Positions 19,713 through 30,754 of a stretch of 64,000 nt of DNA are shown one piece after another (within the stretch, counting starts at the first letter, position 1; every line of letters starts with the position of its first letter). Source of the stretch: Meira nashicola (taxonomy: Eukaryota; Basidiomycota; Exobasidiomycetes; Exobasidiales; Brachybasidiaceae); the NCBI GenBank assembly GCA_001600355.1, contig BCJU01000001.1, forward strand, positions 2,315,178 through 2,379,177. Reading direction: 5' to 3'. The notes beneath the pieces were generated by a model. That model was not told the origin of the DNA and made no database searches. It was given only the letters and a program-made list of their open reading frames with translations. The position numbers and the translations under genes were made by a program.

Positions 19713-21088
19713 TCTGGCTTTTTGATCGTGATCAATTGTGATGCTAGATTAGTCAAAACAAAGATGATGGCCAGCAACGTCTTTAAATACGATTAGATGA
19801 AACTAGAAGCACCGATAAGCGATAAATCGATCTTTGGGACTCGTATTGAAATGAATGTGTAAAATGAAAGATGACACGAATGTGAGAAGGAGAATTGGCA
19901 AAGGAAAAAGCGTGTTGATAGAAATCAAGCCTTTTTGACAGTTTTCGTTAATACAATAATAAAAGACAACAGTGTAAACCTGCCGTGCCATTCACATTCA
20001 GGAGGGTGCAGCCTTTTTCTCCCTTTTTTCGTTTGCCTATCAAGAAAAGAGTGCATACGGGGCGCAGCTCATTTTAAGCCCAAAATAGGAGAGAATGCAA
20101 ACCATCCAATTGTTAACAGTGCAAGGCACATTTGATAAAACTTTCATATTTCTTTAAACTGATCCAGTGCTACTCAAAGCTTCAATTCTCATCGGTATGT
20201 GTTTTGCGTGCGTATGTATACAGTAGCGCAACATAATACTGTGCCGAACCGCCGCCGGCGGATGGGTCTGAATACACTGTAAAACTGTATTTGTAGAGCG
20301 TAAAGCTAACAATAGACAATAGGGAATTCAAGGTTTCCCTTCCTTTCCCGCTTCAAGCCCAGTAATCTCCCCTTTATAAGTCGCGTCCTATAATTACGCG
20401 TGCGCCCGCCCGTTTATTCTTCTCACGAAATCTTCTTTACACTCTTATGAATTTACTCTGCCGGTTTTTTTTTAATGTACGCACAGCAGTGTGCAAAGTG
20501 CCGATGCAGCGCAAATTAGCCGTGACCCTGTTACTCCTTAAACGCCTTTTGTACGTTGTCCTAAGTATGTAACTGCCAATAATTTTAACATGCGCGAATA
20601 GATAAATGAGTCTATTTTTGGATACGCATAAACCTAATCATCGTGAGATGAATCATTTAAAGTCTTAATTGGCACTAATAGAAGTATATGTGTAGAGCTC
20701 CGGATATACAAATCGTATTTCAATGCAAATACTCGAGCAAGTGAAGCGAGCAAGATAGACTAGATGAGAGAGGATAAAATGTAGTATAAAAAAAGAATGT
20801 CTATGCGAATGCAAATTGTGAATGCTGGATGTGTGTTTGTATTATGGAAGGATATAAGGTTGCTGATCAAAATAAGCTCACGTATTTTTGCGAAACACAA
20901 AAAGGCTTGAGAAAAGCTTTGATAGTACAGAAAGGGTATGAAGCCAAATTGAAAATTATTTCGAACGTAGCAGATGAAAGGTAATACTATCATTTGGGGG
21001 TCCGATTAGAATAAGAAAAATCTATCAACAAGAAAAAGAGAGTCTTTTTTGAATTTTAAATTGTTCGTCAATCAAGAACGATGAATCA
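19713..21088. other. Spacer between hydrolase 5' end and flippase 3' end
   Basis: About 1.4 kb. It contains an ACGCGT near 20396 and short chance frames. No gene is supported. Confidence 0.5.
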
Positions 21089-24000
21089 TTATTGGTTGGT
21101 GCTCATCGGTCCGTTCATTTGTCCGCGAGTATTACGTAAAAGGGTATCTTCAACGCGTTCTTGCATTGTTGGCTGTCTGGTATTTGCTTCCTCTTCTTCT
21201 GGCTCTCCTTCATCCTCACTTTCGGCTTCCGGTCCAGGTTCTTCTTGTACTTGTCCGAACTCTTGTACATGTTCCCCTTCTGCTTCACGGATATCGTCAT
21301 GACCTGTATCACTGTTTCGAATTGTAGACAATCTCTTGTCACGTCTTCTACTCAAAGTATTTCTTAATCCGCTTGGCAGTAATTTTTCACGAATGGTGGA
21401 TTTACGTTTGGGTTTCGGATCATCAGCACTGAACGAATATCCACGAACGGGTGTATGACTACCGGTTAACATATCATGTTGAATGCTACTTGCTCTGCTC
21501 ATCACATGATTCAATGGAGCCATTGGGTAACCGTGCTGTTGTTGTTCATCAACACTTCTCATATCACCTGCGCCTGCTTGGTCTTGTGGAACGTCTAATC
21601 CGTATTCCTTCGCTGCACGAATATTTGGCATTGCAGGATCGCGAACAAAGTCATGTTGTGGGTCGAACTTCTCAATTTGTCGCATAATTTCAATATCCGT
21701 TGGGTAATAAATCGATCGAACGTGACGCCAAATCACTTTGGGAATCAAAGAGACGACCACAACTAAAATACCCGAGAACCAATATAATGCACTGTGATAC
21801 AATGCTTGATTATTACCGTAACTGTATGTCCAGATCAATGTAGGCGGGAAAGCGGCATAAATGGGTGCAAAGATGAAGATCAAAACAGGACCGAGCCAAA
21901 CACCGGCAAAGATCCACCAATTCCAAGCACGCATGTCTAAACCGACGAAAAGATTTGCTACCAAGACGGATGCCATGGCAAGTGTTGTCGACCATTCCCA
22001 CAAAGGAATAAAGTATCCTGAATCCCTCGATGCAGTTTCGTCATAGCTGTACATGATTAAGAAGTAACAGACGGCTGCTTGCCATATTGCGTCGATTAAA
22101 TAAATAATGAATAGCCAAATTCCAAAGTATTTGTGTTGCCTGCTTCTTGCATATAATTCCGGCACTGCCATGAGAACATGATCGGGTAAAATACGATCAA
22201 AAATACCCATTGCAATCACTGCAGCGACTGTCCAGAATGCGTTCCAGAACAACAAATAGACGTAATCCATAACTTGTGTACTAGACCATGCACAGTAAAT
22301 TTGGAAGAAGAATAAGGTGAAAATGTTGATTTGATTTTTGTAGAAGAAATTGATAATCATTGTACCGTTTCTATGGTAGGACCAATGGCCGTGGACGAGT
22401 AACAATCTCTTCAAGAATCTGAATTGTGCAATAGCATAATCAGAACTATTGACAGCTTGCAAACCTTCTTCACCCGCAATACCAATACCGACATGAGCTG
22501 CTTGAATCATCGAAACATCATTTGCACCATCACCAATTGCCAATGTCATTACGCCCAAACCATCTCTGATCAACTTTACAATCAAAGCCTTTTGAAGTGG
22601 CGAGACACGACAACAGATCACAGCCTTGCATTTCGTTGAAATTTCTAATAATAATTCTTTGCTGAATTCTTCACTTAAAGCATGTCCTAAAGCTGAACCA
22701 TCGATGACCAAAGCGTAACCGCCAGTTCTTTGTCCGTTATCCTCGCCAACAAGTGAAGTAGCACTTGCTGTACTGCGTCTGCCTTGCATGGAAGGACGGC
22801 CTTCAAATTCTTCTCCTTCTTCATTCAATGGGGGCTGATGTACCATTTGCTCTAAAATTTCAGAACCACCAAAGAATTGCTCTACTGCACGCTTCAATTG
22901 ATTGTATGCTGAATTTGGTTGACCATATTCTCCTCCTCTGACGACGATCAAGTTCATATCTTGAGATAAGAGCATGGTACTGTAGCCAATAGCGATAGCA
23001 GTTTCAAGCTTATCACCAGTTGCGACCCAAACGTTAATTCCAGCACGTTTTAAATCTGCAATTGTCTCGGGAACTCCTTCTTGCAAGCGATCTTCAATGG
23101 CGGTGGAACCTAACAAGACAAGATCTCGCTCCATATCACTTGCCAAATCCTGCATACGCTCTTCACGTCTTTCCATTGCCACGCTAGCCTCATGATATGA
23201 TTGCGCAAATTTGTTGTATTCTTGATCGGTTAAAGGTTTAAATCCTAAACAAAGCGTACGTAGACCTTTGTTTGCAAAAGCTTCTAACGCTTCATCCGTT
23301 GACGCTTTCAATGCATCTTGTCCGGCAGCCGAACGTTCAAAGATGACACTATCGGCTCCCTTTGTGAGCAAAAAGATTTTTTCGTCCGATTCTCTCTTTA
23401 CGATTACACTCATACGTTTCCGTACAGATGAGAATTCCAAGACGGTCAACAATTCGTAACGTTCGTATTCACCCGAAGGGATTTGAATGATTAACGTGTT
23501 GCGCTCCTTTCCACAAAAAGTGAATCCAACATCGGCGGCAGCTTGAACAAGTGCTTCTTCATCAGGACTTTGGGCTTTGAATTCCAATTGTCCAGTCTCT
23601 TCATCTTCGCCAGTGACAACAGTATGACACAATGCAAGCAAACGCCAGAACCATCCAAGGATCTTTTCTTGATCAGAATTGCCACCTTGACGCAAAGCAT
23701 CGTTTAGCGACGAATCCTTAAAAGGTGCAACTTCTGCATTAGCACGCTTGACCTTTTTACGTGATGATCCAGTCTTTTCTGCAGAAGATGAAGAAGACTC
23801 CGTCTCGTCTGAAGAAGCTACTTTCTCTGAATCGCTTGCGGCCTGATTGTTTTCGCTGTCTTGTCCCGCATATACAGCCGTACCGATTGAACATTCTCTG
23901 AAGATCATCAAATTTTGCGTCAATGTACCAGTCTTGTCCGAAAAAATGTACTCAATTTGACCAAGATCATCGGCCAAGTTCCATGAACGAGCAATAGTTC

Positions 24001-25732
24001 TTCGATTGGTTTTTTCGTAGTAGATGTCATAATCGTCAAAGATAAAGTACGCCTGAATCGTGCGAACAACTTCGATGGAAATATAGAGAGAGATAGGAAC
24101 AATATTTTGAAAAGTAATGAGCGAATTACCAAAAGTGACCAAGCCGTTCAAATTAGGGTTATCGTCACTAAAGATTGCATAGTATTCCCAATAAGCGGTC
24201 CTATCAAAGTAATAATTCTCGATTCGAGCATCAGCAATAGCACATCCAATAGCCATAGCAGCCAAGATGAGCAAATTGATATACACCATTGGATTCATCA
24301 ATCGTTCAACTTGACCACGTTTGGTAGGAGTATTTCCGGAATTGGCGATAATTTTTGTATCAGAACCTGTCATGAGCACCAAACCAATCACCCATCTGGA
24401 ATTGCGTAAGTTGCATCCACGAAGTAAGATTTGGTTAATCGTGACTGGGCATCGCAAAGGGTTGCCATCTTGATCGAAACGGTCTCCGAGCACAACACTT
24501 GCATTGAGTCTGTACATATTTGTATCTTGTGGTTCAGCATCAACGCGCATCAATGCTTCAGCACATGCACTTGCCGATCGAAGCTGAGTTGCCAATTCAG
24601 GCACCGCATGTCTTACTTTCAAATTTGTCTCTCCGTCCAAATTCTTCGTTTCAACGTAACAGCAATCTTCTTCTTCCGAAGTTGCACAAACGACAATATC
24701 GGCTGGAATGGCATCATTGTTCTTTAACAAGACAAAGTCTCCTACACGTAAGTCTTCCCAATTGCGTTTTTTCCATCGGGGCGAACGTTTCTCCCAGTAT
24801 TTTGCTTCTTGTTCTGGGGTAAGAATCTTTCCTCGATGTTTGATGCGACCGTCATCTAGATGTTCATATTCGCTGCCGCCCATCGTTGACGCTCTACGCA
24901 TCATTCCGGCAGGTAATGAGCTCATTGAAGTTCTTTGACGTGTAAGATCATGTCCGGCAATGCTAGATTGCATTCCGCTATCTTGCGTAACCGTTCTTAC
25001 TGCTGCTGCACCTCCTCCTGGAGCATCAGCTGGTGGTTCAGCAGGCGCGGTAAAGGATGAATTGTCATGATGAGCCGAAATATCTTGTGCATGATGCTCC
25101 ATCTTTTTCTGTTGACGTTTCTTTCCACCCAACATTTGTTCCCAGAAAGCTGTTGCGCCGGATTTAAGTGACCTTTGCTTTGATTCGGTGACGTTTGGAT
25201 TTGTCCATCCACCACCGATCAAGACACGTACTTTGGCATTATTGATACTTCGATCACTGATATGTCTTCTCCAATCTTCATATCCATCTTTGATCATAGT
25301 GACTGCCAACACGACCAAGAGTGGCAACATGGCAAGACCGGGTGAAATTGTAGCGAATTTGGGAAAGAATTGCAAGACAACAATCAATGTGAAGAACATA
25401 TTGGCAACACGATGATATTGCTCCCACAAGTTCTTGAAGAAGAAATTGTAGATCGTATACCGAGCCGTCAAAAGTTGATTTGTTGCAAATTGCCAATGTC
25501 TATGTGGCTTTCCTTTCTTATCAAATGCTTCTGCTGGAAGTGGCTCATTGAAGTAGACCGATCTCGGAGCTGGTGGTGGTCTTTTGCGAGCGAAAAGGTT
25601 CTCTGGATTGAGTCTCTTCAGATTCGTCTTTAGCTTTCCCACCCATCCTTCCGCTCTTTGGCGAGCAGCACGTCGCCTCACATTTCTCCGTCGAGTGGAG
25701 ACTGACGTATTTGTTCTCTGAAGTATGCCCAT
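21089..25732 (-). CDS. DNF1: P4-type ATPase phospholipid flippase, Dnf1/Dnf2-like
   Basis: 1547 aa, single exon, ATG 25732; a TTG four codons upstream is in frame but unlikely. The N-terminal RSVYFNEPLP motif precedes M1-M2. The M4 region carries the P4-specific NIVPISLYISIEVV. The phosphorylation motif DKTGTLT has Asp599, the actuator loop has DGETNLK, and the hinge motif GDGANDV sits near residue 1066. Ten membrane helices are expected, six of them after the hinge. The N-terminus is Arg-rich and the last ~150 residues are hydrophilic with an acidic Glu-rich tail. The sequence looks closest to Dnf1/2 rather than Drs2 or Neo1, so PC/PE flipping at the plasma membrane or endosome with a Cdc50/Lem3 partner is likely (family knowledge). 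All catalytic motifs are intact. Confidence 0.93.
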   Translation of the reverse strand: MGILQRTNTSVSTRRRNVRRRAARQRAEGWVGKLKTNLKRLNPENLFARKRPPPAPRSVYFNEPLPAEAFDKKGKPHRHWQFATNQLLTARYTIYNFFFKNLWEQYHRVANMFFTLIVVLQFFPKFATISPGLAMLPLLVVLAVTMIKDGYEDWRRHISDRSINNAKVRVLIGGGWTNPNVTESKQRSLKSGATAFWEQMLGGKKRQQKKMEHHAQDISAHHDNSSFTAPAEPPADAPGGGAAAVRTVTQDSGMQSSIAGHDLTRQRTSMSSLPAGMMRRASTMGGSEYEHLDDGRIKHRGKILTPEQEAKYWEKRSPRWKKRNWEDLRVGDFVLLKNNDAIPADIVVCATSEEEDCCYVETKNLDGETNLKVRHAVPELATQLRSASACAEALMRVDAEPQDTNMYRLNASVVLGDRFDQDGNPLRCPVTINQILLRGCNLRNSRWVIGLVLMTGSDTKIIANSGNTPTKRGQVERLMNPMVYINLLILAAMAIGCAIADARIENYYFDRTAYWEYYAIFSDDNPNLNGLVTFGNSLITFQNIVPISLYISIEVVRTIQAYFIFDDYDIYYEKTNRRTIARSWNLADDLGQIEYIFSDKTGTLTQNLMIFRECSIGTAVYAGQDSENNQAASDSEKVASSDETESSSSSAEKTGSSRKKVKRANAEVAPFKDSSLNDALRQGGNSDQEKILGWFWRLLALCHTVVTGEDEETGQLEFKAQSPDEEALVQAAADVGFTFCGKERNTLIIQIPSGEYERYELLTVLEFSSVRKRMSVIVKRESDEKIFLLTKGADSVIFERSAAGQDALKASTDEALEAFANKGLRTLCLGFKPLTDQEYNKFAQSYHEASVAMERREERMQDLASDMERDLVLLGSTAIEDRLQEGVPETIADLKRAGINVWVATGDKLETAIAIGYSTMLLSQDMNLIVVRGGEYGQPNSAYNQLKRAVEQFFGGSEILEQMVHQPPLNEEGEEFEGRPSMQGRRSTASATSLVGEDNGQRTGGYALVIDGSALGHALSEEFSKELLLEISTKCKAVICCRVSPLQKALIVKLIRDGLGVMTLAIGDGANDVSMIQAAHVGIGIAGEEGLQAVNSSDYAIAQFRFLKRLLLVHGHWSYHRNGTMIINFFYKNQINIFTLFFFQIYCAWSSTQVMDYVYLLFWNAFWTVAAVIAMGIFDRILPDHVLMAVPELYARSRQHKYFGIWLFIIYLIDAIWQAAVCYFLIMYSYDETASRDSGYFIPLWEWSTTLAMASVLVANLFVGLDMRAWNWWIFAGVWLGPVLIFIFAPIYAAFPPTLIWTYSYGNNQALYHSALYWFSGILVVVVSLIPKVIWRHVRSIYYPTDIEIMRQIEKFDPQHDFVRDPAMPNIRAAKEYGLDVPQDQAGAGDMRSVDEQQQHGYPMAPLNHVMSRASSIQHDMLTGSHTPVRGYSFSADDPKPKRKSTIREKLLPSGLRNTLSRRRDKRLSTIRNSDTGHDDIREAEGEHVQEFGQVQEEPGPEAESEDEGEPEEEEANTRQPTMQERVEDTLLRNTRGQMNGPMSTNQ

Positions 25733-27801
25733 CTTTGACTGCAACTATGAGAGATGAAGATTAAGATGATCGTGAATTAAAAGTGGCCAATGAAGATGAA
25801 AGCAGAGGAGTATGGGTCTTGAATACCCCTTCCTTAATTCGAGGTGTTTCGCAGATCACCAAGAGACCGGTCAGCACTGCCTTTCCCGCGAAATATCGAG
25901 ATTCTCCTTAGCGTATCAGAACGAAGGAGGGAATGTAGCGGAGATTGAAGCTGGGTGAGAAGAATACTTTTGTATAGATATCCCTGTCCCCTTTTTCAAA
26001 TGTGATGGCACCACTTGCAAATAGGAGCTTCGGTTGTGAATGCTCAATTGATCAATCTCACGAATTTTGTCTCAGTGAAATTTCCCTCTAAATTCTTGAT
26101 AGAAAGGAGTCTACCAGTCGCCAATACTTTTCCCTAATAGACTGATCAGAAGAAATGCTATGTTGATGGCGTAAAATGCAAAAGGGCGATAGAAAAGGCG
26201 AAAGACTTATGATCGCCTTTTTTGAAAGCAAACGATTTTCTTTTCCCTGAATTTTGCTCTTCAATACGCAACACACCTATGCGATAACGAATGATGATGA
26301 TGATGGTTCAGACACTCGAATCTCTACTCGTGTGTATTTTTTTTGTCATCGATTATTATTATGCGAACAACATATTGACAGTTAAAAAAACACGCAAGTA
26401 TCGGTATCTAAAAATTGAAGATTTGGCACGTTTCAGGCAAAATTTCTGTGTTCTTTAGCACAGTGTGTAAGTAAGCCTTTCATTTGATGCGGTTGCTAAT
26501 ATTCCGCGTGCGTTCGCGCTGGGCTGCACAATCAGCTGCTTGGAAGATTCGGCCCGTACCAGATACATATGATACTATACGCAAACAGGCAGCCACTGAA
26601 AATGTTACCACGCCGCGCTATTCTAGTTTACATTCATTATTTTATCCAAACCCTTTTCTCAATTCATTTTGAATGAAACATCGGGAGTCAGGCCCCGTTT
26701 GCTAACAAAAGATTACCGCGCTGAACTACGCGGAAGAATGATCTTGTATGTACCGCTTCTATTATTGAGTGTTCCTGAAGGATGTAATCAACATTGGTAC
26801 AAAAGATGGCTGTAATTAATGTCTTGAGCCTATCAAAGAAAAAGAATGACAAACTCTTCGCTGACAAAGTAAGAAGTTGTGAAGAAATTCGAGAATAGCG
26901 CTTCAGGATTACGGATAACCTTTCAATCTAGAGGATATGGTCATAACTTCTCAATTGAAAGTCTTCTCCTTCTCCACGTGCCTTAGGGCTTCTGTTCTAT
27001 TCTATTTATACGTGCGATCCAAATTCATTCGTCGCAATGACTTGCCTCTCTATGTACATATGTATGTATGGGTTGCGACTACGTAGGTATCATTGTTGTT
27101 CTTTGAGCACAAGAGCAGTAAGAGAAACACGCGATCTGACCAGCATTTTTGTTACGTTCAGCATCTAAGGGCGTTTTGCAAAGGCGCTATCGGATTTAGT
27201 GAAGTGCAGTAGCAAGATGCATAAATTGCATCCTTTAAAGTCCTTGCACTAGCCTATGTTCAATCTTGATCGTTGTGTAGTTTCTCCCCCCATAAAGAAA
27301 GCACTCTTTTGCATACTCATCGGTGTACTTTGTGCATATATATGCATATATGACACACAAAACCACTTACATGCTTATTGCCGTTAAGACAAACAATTAA
27401 TCAATCTTTGGCCAGCACAGATTAATAATTACCCCACGTTTATAGCCCGTCACAAGTAACATTCACCTTTTCTCACTTGGCCAAATAAAATTCATTTGGA
27501 TGAAGATCTAATTTAGCTTATCAAAAGAACCACGGAAGGAAAGCACATTCTTTTTCTCTCTTTCTCTCTTTATAGACAACAAAAGGACATTCGATTATCA
27601 ATTCTGTTCGCCGCTCTGTTCCACGAGGTCAAAGTTGGGATCCCCTTTTTCCGCATTGTTCGCATCGACTCATTCTGCAACGTCAAATAATAAAGTTCAA
27701 CAATTTAGCATAAATACTAGACATTGCATATCCTCAACACATCTCTTTCCTCTTCATAATACATTCGCCAAGAAACATTTGGATTTGCATCAACTGGCAA
27801 G
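25733..27801. other. Divergent promoter region between flippase and glutaminase genes
   Basis: About 2.1 kb separating two divergently transcribed genes, AT-rich with T-runs and ATATAT palindromes near 27340. Short open frames have no supporting features. GATA-type sites near the glutaminase gene are listed separately. Confidence 0.5.
27518..27600 (-). promoter_or_regulatory. Two TGATAA (GATA-factor type) sites upstream of glutaminase gene
   Basis: TTATCA on the plus strand at 27518-27523 and 27595-27600 gives TGATAA on the minus strand, matching HGATAR. They lie 202-284 bp before the ATG. AreA/Nit2-type GATA factors control nitrogen-scavenging genes in fungi, which fits a secreted glutaminase. 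The hexamer is common in AT-rich DNA. Confidence 0.3.
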
Positions 27802-30558
27802 ATGAGGCCAACCAATTTCATTGCTGCTATAGCTTTGGCATTATCCATTGCTACGCCAAGCTATGCATCTCTCAAACATACAAATGCAGAAGCCTTTGTT
27901 GAATTGGCAGATCTTACAAGACCTCAACATTTAAAACAAGGCAGATTGATGAACGTCAAAGGTCAAGATAGTAGTAATACCGGCGATTATACTCCTGAAG
28001 GAGTGGATTGGACAGCAGAGCAATTGTTGGGTAATATCCTTGGCAAAGATGTTAGTCGAATGACTAAATTTGAATTGGAGAATAATCCGATCATGCAAAA
28101 GATGCTTGCTTCTAGCGCTGCAGATAGAGTGGAAGCAGCAGATCAAAGTAGCACTTTCACTCCTTTCAATCCACCAAGTATTCCTCTCGCTGTTAAAAGC
28201 CCTTATTTGAACGCTTGGCTTCCTTCAGGTAGTAATCCAAATGCAACACCACCCAATCATGTCGGAAATGGAGGCTATCTTGCTGGTCAATGGCCCTCAT
28301 TTTGGACATCTTCTTATGGTGCTGATGGTGATTTTCGTTTAGGATGGACAGGATACGTTCGTGTTGACAATACAACCTATCAATGGTTAGGTGATGGTTT
28401 TGGAACAATCGTTCGTGCAGGTCAAAATGCAAAACAAACAAGCTTCACATACACTTCCACCAGATCAATCTTTACTTTTGACGCAGATGGTGTCAAATTC
28501 AACGTTACCTTTATGACGCCTGTTTGGCCTAATGATTATTTACGTCAAAGTATTCCTTTAAGTTATATGCATTTCTCTTTGGATCGTAGCAGTGCAACAA
28601 ATAGGAGTGTTCAAATTTTTACAGATATCGATGAGAGATGGGCAACCGGCCACGATTACGATTATCAAAATTATCCTATCAACATGCAATGGGTCGACAA
28701 TGCAAATGGATCTTCTATCTACTTTGTTCAAAGAACAAATCCACAACAGTACACTGAATTTCGTCAACGTGCCGAATGGGGTTCTGCAACGTATGCTGTT
28801 CGTAAACGTAAAGGATTAAGCTCGCGAAACAATAATAATGTAGTCGCTCAACTTGAATTCTTAACAAAAGGATCAATGACGTACGATCACAATCCAGTAG
28901 GAGGACCTGATAATTCGTTCTCTTATGCTATTGACTTTGACGGAAAAGGTGGAGATGAAGCACTTTTTGCCATCGGTTTCATCCGTACGCCTTATGTGAA
29001 TTATATAAAAAAGGTCCCTTCACATAATGACACAAATCATGATGGCACTCCGAAATCATACTTGCAAGACAGGTACGGATATTGGATGGCAAAATACCCA
29101 AGCTTTTCCGATCTTGTTGCCTTTTTTATGGACGATTATGAAAATGCATTGGATCATTGCATTAAGTTAGATCAACAAATCGATCAAGATAGTCAAAAAG
29201 CTGTAGGAGGAGGTGATATTGGCGCTCAATATTCTGCAATCACACAATTAAGTCTTCGTCAATCTTTTGCTACTTTGGAATGGACTGTGCCATACAATGA
29301 TACAAAGAAATCTTACAATACCTCTGATACGATCGTCTTTTTGAAAGAGATTAGTTCTAATGGAGATATGCAAACAGTGGACGTTTTTACTCCTCAATTC
29401 CCAATGTTGACTTATTTGAACCCTGAAATATTGCGCGATATTATGGAACCAATCTTTGAATATACCGAATCAGGATTGTACCCCAACAAATGGTGTGTTC
29501 ATGATTTGGGTGTTTATCCATCTGCCTTTGGACATAATGACGGTAAAGATGAACCTATGCAAGTGGAAGAGAGTGGAAATATGATCTTGTTGGCACTTCA
29601 TTATGCTCAATTGGTTGGAAATAAAGTTGCTAAGCCTTGGTTATCGAAACATTACAAGATTATGAAACAATGGGCAGAATTTTTGATTGAAGATTCACTT
29701 GTGCCTGCAGAACAACTCAGTACGGATGACTTTGCAGGCACTTTAGCAAATCAAACCAATTTAGCACTTAAAGGTATTGAGGGTATTGCTGCAATCGGTC
29801 ATATTGCCACTATCCTTGGCAAGACTGCTGATGCAAAGAATTACGCAAATGTATCTCAAACTTACATTCAAGCCTTTTATGGATACGGAATCAACAAGAA
29901 TGGAACTCATGTTAAATTGGATTATCAAGATGATAACAGTTGGGGTACTTTGTATAATTTAATCTTTGATCGTTTATTAAATCTTGGCTTAGTTGCAAAA
30001 GGGATTTATACAAAACAAGATGCATTTTATCCTACAAAAGTGCAAAAGTATGGAACTCCACTCGATTCACGTTATACATGGGCAAAAACTGATTGGCAAA
30101 TGTGGGCAAGTGCAACTGCTGATAATAAGACAACGAAAGATTTCTGGATAGAATATTTGCACAAATACGTTTCAGATCGTAAAGAAGATGCACCTTTCTC
30201 TGATTTATACGAAACTCGGGATGGAGATCTTCCAAGAGAACCATCAACGCCAAGAGTTTTGTTTATTGCTAGACCAGTTGTTGGAGGACACTTTGTTCAT
30301 TTGGCATTAGATAAAGCTAATGCGGCAAATAATGTGACCGAATACCAATACGGACCACCAATCAAATCAAGAAAAGGAGGAAAGAAGGCAATAAAGGAAT
30401 TAGAAGAAAATGCGAAACAAGCAAGAGTTGCCGCCTTGTCTGAATTGAAGAAGAAGGGTAAACATGATGTTAATGAAGAACATGAGAATAACTTTGTTCA
30501 CCAATCGCAAAAGACGTTCAAATTTGGCGCAAAGATGATGCAATTGAAACAAAAATGA
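27802..30558 (+). CDS. gtaA: Secreted glutaminase A (GtaA-like)
   Basis: 918 aa, single exon, ATG 27802. Residues 1-22 form a signal peptide (IAAIALALSIATPSYA). Family hallmarks in order: PSIPLAVKSPYLNAWLPSG and QWPSFW near residues 131-170, RLGWTGYVRVD, IDERWATGHDYDY, the TVDVFTPQFP..LNPE block, PNKWCVHDLG.YP.AFGHNDG near 560-580, EESGNMILLALHYA, LKGIEGI, and a C-terminal FIARPVVGG. This is the fungal extracellular glutaminase family with an (alpha/alpha)6-barrel catalytic part that hydrolyses L-glutamine to glutamate and ammonia. A predicted ~65-residue Lys/Glu-rich coil after the catalytic part is unusual for a secreted enzyme. Multiple N-glycosylation sequons are present. The next gene starts less than 200 bp after the stop. 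Confidence 0.9.
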   Translation: MRPTNFIAAIALALSIATPSYASLKHTNAEAFVELADLTRPQHLKQGRLMNVKGQDSSNTGDYTPEGVDWTAEQLLGNILGKDVSRMTKFELENNPIMQKMLASSAADRVEAADQSSTFTPFNPPSIPLAVKSPYLNAWLPSGSNPNATPPNHVGNGGYLAGQWPSFWTSSYGADGDFRLGWTGYVRVDNTTYQWLGDGFGTIVRAGQNAKQTSFTYTSTRSIFTFDADGVKFNVTFMTPVWPNDYLRQSIPLSYMHFSLDRSSATNRSVQIFTDIDERWATGHDYDYQNYPINMQWVDNANGSSIYFVQRTNPQQYTEFRQRAEWGSATYAVRKRKGLSSRNNNNVVAQLEFLTKGSMTYDHNPVGGPDNSFSYAIDFDGKGGDEALFAIGFIRTPYVNYIKKVPSHNDTNHDGTPKSYLQDRYGYWMAKYPSFSDLVAFFMDDYENALDHCIKLDQQIDQDSQKAVGGGDIGAQYSAITQLSLRQSFATLEWTVPYNDTKKSYNTSDTIVFLKEISSNGDMQTVDVFTPQFPMLTYLNPEILRDIMEPIFEYTESGLYPNKWCVHDLGVYPSAFGHNDGKDEPMQVEESGNMILLALHYAQLVGNKVAKPWLSKHYKIMKQWAEFLIEDSLVPAEQLSTDDFAGTLANQTNLALKGIEGIAAIGHIATILGKTADAKNYANVSQTYIQAFYGYGINKNGTHVKLDYQDDNSWGTLYNLIFDRLLNLGLVAKGIYTKQDAFYPTKVQKYGTPLDSRYTWAKTDWQMWASATADNKTTKDFWIEYLHKYVSDRKEDAPFSDLYETRDGDLPREPSTPRVLFIARPVVGGHFVHLALDKANAANNVTEYQYGPPIKSRKGGKKAIKELEENAKQARVAALSELKKKGKHDVNEEHENNFVHQSQKTFKFGAKMMQLKQK

Positions 30559-30754
30559 TCATCAGAACGTTTCATAATTAGCACAATTCTCATTTTCCCA
30601 TCTCTCTTTCTTTTAATCTCGTCGCTAGCACTGCTGTGTTTTACATTTACTTTCCGAATGAAGAATTATTTTCAATAAAAGTTTGGTCTTGAGTGTAAGC
30701 GCGTTTATTTATGCTAAATGCAATTCCTCTTACTACGTCCATCACGCCAATGTG

